Positions 61,930 to 64,000 of a stretch of DNA of 64,000 nucleotides are shown piece after piece. The stretch comes from Dasypus novemcinctus (Eukaryota; Chordata; Mammalia; Cingulata; Dasypodidae). How positions within the stretch are numbered: position 1 is the stretch's first letter; the number at the start of each line of letters is the position of its first letter. The stretch spans positions 8,742,001 to 8,806,000 of the forward strand of contig NC_080699.1 of the NCBI RefSeq assembly GCF_030445035.2, given 5' to 3'. A model generated the notes under the pieces. It was not told the DNA's origin. It made no database searches and saw only the letters and a list, made by a program, of their open reading frames with translations. The translations under genes and the position numbers were made by a program.

Positions 61930-62312
61930 ACTTTCTTTTAAGATTTATTTTTATTTATTCCACCTCCTTGTGGTTTGTGCTCACTGTCTGCTCTCGGTGT
62001 CCATTCACTGTGTGCTCTCTGTCTGCTCATCTTCTCTTTAGGAGACACTGGGAACTGAACCCAGGACCTCCCATATGGGAGAGAGGCACCCAACTGCTTG
62101 AGCCACCTCAGCTCCCTGCTTTGTTGAGTCTCTCATTGTCTTTCCTCTTAGTGTCTCTTTGATGCATCAGCGTGTTGCATCAGCTCACTGCACCTGCCTG
62201 TTGCACCAGCACACTGTCTTGCTTCTCTTTTCCAGGAGGCGCCAGGAACCAAACCTGGGACCTCCCATGTGGTAGGCAGGAGCTCAATTGCTTGAGCCAC
62301 ATCTGCTTCCTT
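61930..62312 (-). repeat. DAS-SINE, long form, minus strand
   Basis: T-rich start, 'gtctgctctcggtgtcc', 'gctttgttgagtctctcattg', 'gcatcagcgtgttgcatcagctc' and two reverse B-box parts (gaactgaacccaggacc at 62052-62068, accaaacctgggacc near 62246), suggesting two fused units. Ends 'ttgagccacatctgcttcc'. Confidence 0.75.
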
Positions 62313-62734
62313 CAACCTTGTTTTTAACGTTAAACTTTTTTTTTCTTTTTATGTGCATTAGTGCAAAGTTGGGAAGAGAACTGCTGCTTCAGTGGCTACT
62401 AACCAGAGTCTTCTTAGACTGAAAATTTTCCCATTTATAATTCTTGATCAGATGAGTGACACCAGAACTGTGTTTCTGGGAAATTTACCTGTTAGCAGGG
62501 ATTGAGGTGGATTAAAATGTGAAGAAAGTGGAGTTGACTGGTTTAGGAGTTATTATAATCATTCAAGTGAAGAATGAGGAAACAGAAAGGCTGTAAATTT
62601 AAGTAAAAATAACTGAGTAAGGAAAAGACAGAAAAAGGATAGGCAGGATAAGAAGGCATGGCATGGCACTGAATCCTGTAACTGGATGACTGGAGTGGAG
62701 AATTGAAACTGGCTGTCTGAGTGAAGATTGGGCT
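62313..62734. other. Intergenic, nothing recognised
   Basis: No exon or repeat recognised. Confidence 0.35.
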
Positions 62735-63040
62735 CCTCTCAGTGAAGTTCTATGTGCTACAGCATGGGGGAATCCGGAAGACATCATGCTGAGCAGAATA
62801 ATCCAGACACAAAAAGAGGACACGTTGTATATTCTCACATACGTGAAATAACTAGAAGAGGCAAATTCAGCAATACAGAAAGTAGATTCCAGGTTACCAG
62901 GGGTGGGTAAGGGAGTATAGGGAAAGAAAAGTTAATGCTTTATAAGTACAAAGTTTCTGTTTGGGGTGATAAAAGTTTTAGTTGGTGGTGATGGTAGCAC
63001 ACTGTGAATGTAATTAATACCACTGAATGGAATATTTCAA
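62735..63040 (+). repeat. Old L1 ORF2 end and 3' UTR
   Basis: 'gaagacatcatgctgagcagaataatccagacacaaaaagagg' corresponds to the ORF2 end, followed by 'gaaataactagaagaggcaaattc' and 'ttaccaggggtgggtaaggg', the same older L1 type as 13200-13450. Confidence 0.7.
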
Positions 63041-63046
63041 AGTGGT

Positions 63047-63412
63047 TGTATTAGTCAGCCAAAGGGGTGCTAAGGCAAAATACCAGAAATTGGTTGGTTT
63101 TTATAAAGGGTATTTATTTGGGGTAGGAGCTTATAGATACCAGGCCATAAAACATAAGTTACTTCCCTCACCAAAGTCTATTCTCACGTGTTGGAGCAAG
63201 ATGGCTGCCTACGTCTGCGAGGGTTCAGGCTTCCTGGGTTCCTCCCTTCCTGGGGCTTGTTTCTTTCTGCTGCTCTGTTTCGCCACATGGCCAGCTGCAA
63301 ACTCTCAGGCGAAGGACTTGAACAACTTGTCTCTCTTCTCGGGGCCTCTGCGTGTCTAATTGAACCTTCCGTTCCTCTTTGTGTTTACTTCCTGGGCCTC
63401 CAGTATTAAAAC
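63047..63412 (-). mobile_element. MaLR-type LTR, minus strand
   Basis: 'tgtattagtcagccaaaggggtgctaaggcaaaataccagaaattggttgg' and 'tttataaagggtatttatttgggg' match the reversed 3' end of MST/THE-class LTRs. The middle contains 'ttcgccacatggccagc'. Truncated at an L1 end near 63413. Confidence 0.6.
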
Positions 63413-64000
63413 TCCAACCTAGAATGAAGAAATAAAATATGGCTTAGAGTGGACTTACTGGTATTCCACTATAAAACTATTGTGACCAGTAATAGAAGAA
63501 ATTGTAGCATTGAGGTGGAGAAAGTGGCCACAATAGTTGCTGAGGGCAGGGAGAGGGAAGTAGAGATGTGATGTGGGGGCATTTTGGGGATTTTGAGTTG
63601 TTCTAAATGATATTTCAGGGTCAGATGCTGGACTTTATATATCCTGCCATAACCCACTGAATGGACTGGGGGAGAGTGTAAACTACAGGGTAAACTATTA
63701 TCTGTGTAGTGCAGCAGTGCCCCAAAATGTGTTCACCAAGTGCAAGGAGTGTGCCACAATGATGGGGGAGTTTGTTGGTGTGGGAGGAGTGGGGTGGGGG
63801 GGTCGGGGATATACAGGAACCTCTTATATTTTTTAATGTAACATTTTTTGTGATGTGTATAGCTTCAAAAATATATAATTTACAAAAATGATGAGGTGAG
63901 GGGTGGGGAGTGGGTTATATGGGAACCTCTTATGTTTTTTTGTTTTTGTTTTTTAATGTAACATTCCTTGTGATCTATTGTCTATTAACTTTAATTAAAA
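63413..64000 (+). repeat. L1 3' UTR end, cut by window edge
   Basis: 'gagtggacttactggtattccactataaaactattgtgac' to a G-rich tract (63777-63806) and 'aatgtaacatt' repeated twice, as in the other L1 ends. It continues beyond the window. Confidence 0.8.

Noticed and set aside
46505-64000. Exons of MMP12 expected upstream of MMP3
   Set aside because: None of the cysteine-switch, HExxH or hemopexin motifs is present outside the two MMP genes; MMP12 probably lies beyond the window.

Overview
This is a window of mammalian nuclear DNA. It holds two complete matrix metalloproteinase genes of the MMP cluster (human 11q22 region), both on the minus strand: MMP1 (interstitial collagenase, coding exons between 798 and 8013) and MMP3 (stromelysin-1, coding exons between 37334 and 45051). 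Each has ten coding exons with GT-AG junctions and open, in-phase reading frames (468 and 476 codons). Each has a proximal promoter with a TATA box, an AP-1 site about 40 bp further upstream, and ETS/PEA3 motifs. Synteny (MMP3 upstream of MMP1, same orientation) fits the mammalian cluster. No exon of MMP10, on the MMP1 side, or MMP12, on the MMP3 side, is visible.

The rest is transposable elements, and they identify the host. About sixteen copies of a tRNA-derived SINE with a 'GGCTCAGTGGTTGAGC...GGTTCAATCCC' core, in short and long forms, are what is known as DAS-SINEs. This points to an armadillo-like xenarthran, most likely Dasypus, although the window alone cannot exclude another xenarthran.

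Layout. 1-95: SINE tail. 112-8070: MMP1, with a hAT-type mini-transposon in its 3' UTR and several old repeats in its introns. 8.1-37.0 kb: intergenic, with an L1 3' fragment (9.29-9.93 kb), an LTR-like piece (about 9.95-10.31 kb), L1 fragments and an old L1 broken by SINEs (12.6-18.1 kb), a class II ERV solo LTR with a 6-bp target duplication (20737-21220), MIR and L2 fossils, a CpG-dense patch (about 31.0-32.1 kb), and an L2 split by an L1 piece and an LTR (34.2-36.5 kb). 37.07-45.10 kb: MMP3. 45.49-45.88 kb: a long SINE just upstream of the MMP3 promoter. 46682-56518: a full-length young L1 on the minus strand, flanked by a perfect 16-bp target duplication. 56.5-64.0 kb: more SINEs, an old L1 3' UTR, a MaLR-type LTR and further L1 ends.

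The most unusual object is the young L1, about 9.8 kb long. It has an intact 322-codon ORF1 and an ORF2 that is open except for one frameshift near its C-terminus. Its 5' UTR is about 2.2 kb and carries a GC-rich array of roughly 114-bp repeats. Its 3' UTR is about 2.8 kb, with a guanine-rich terminal tract shared by the other L1 copies here. I see no evidence of a new enzymatic or defence system. The novelty lies in this L1 family's architecture and in how elements have settled around the two MMP promoters and the MMP1 3' UTR.
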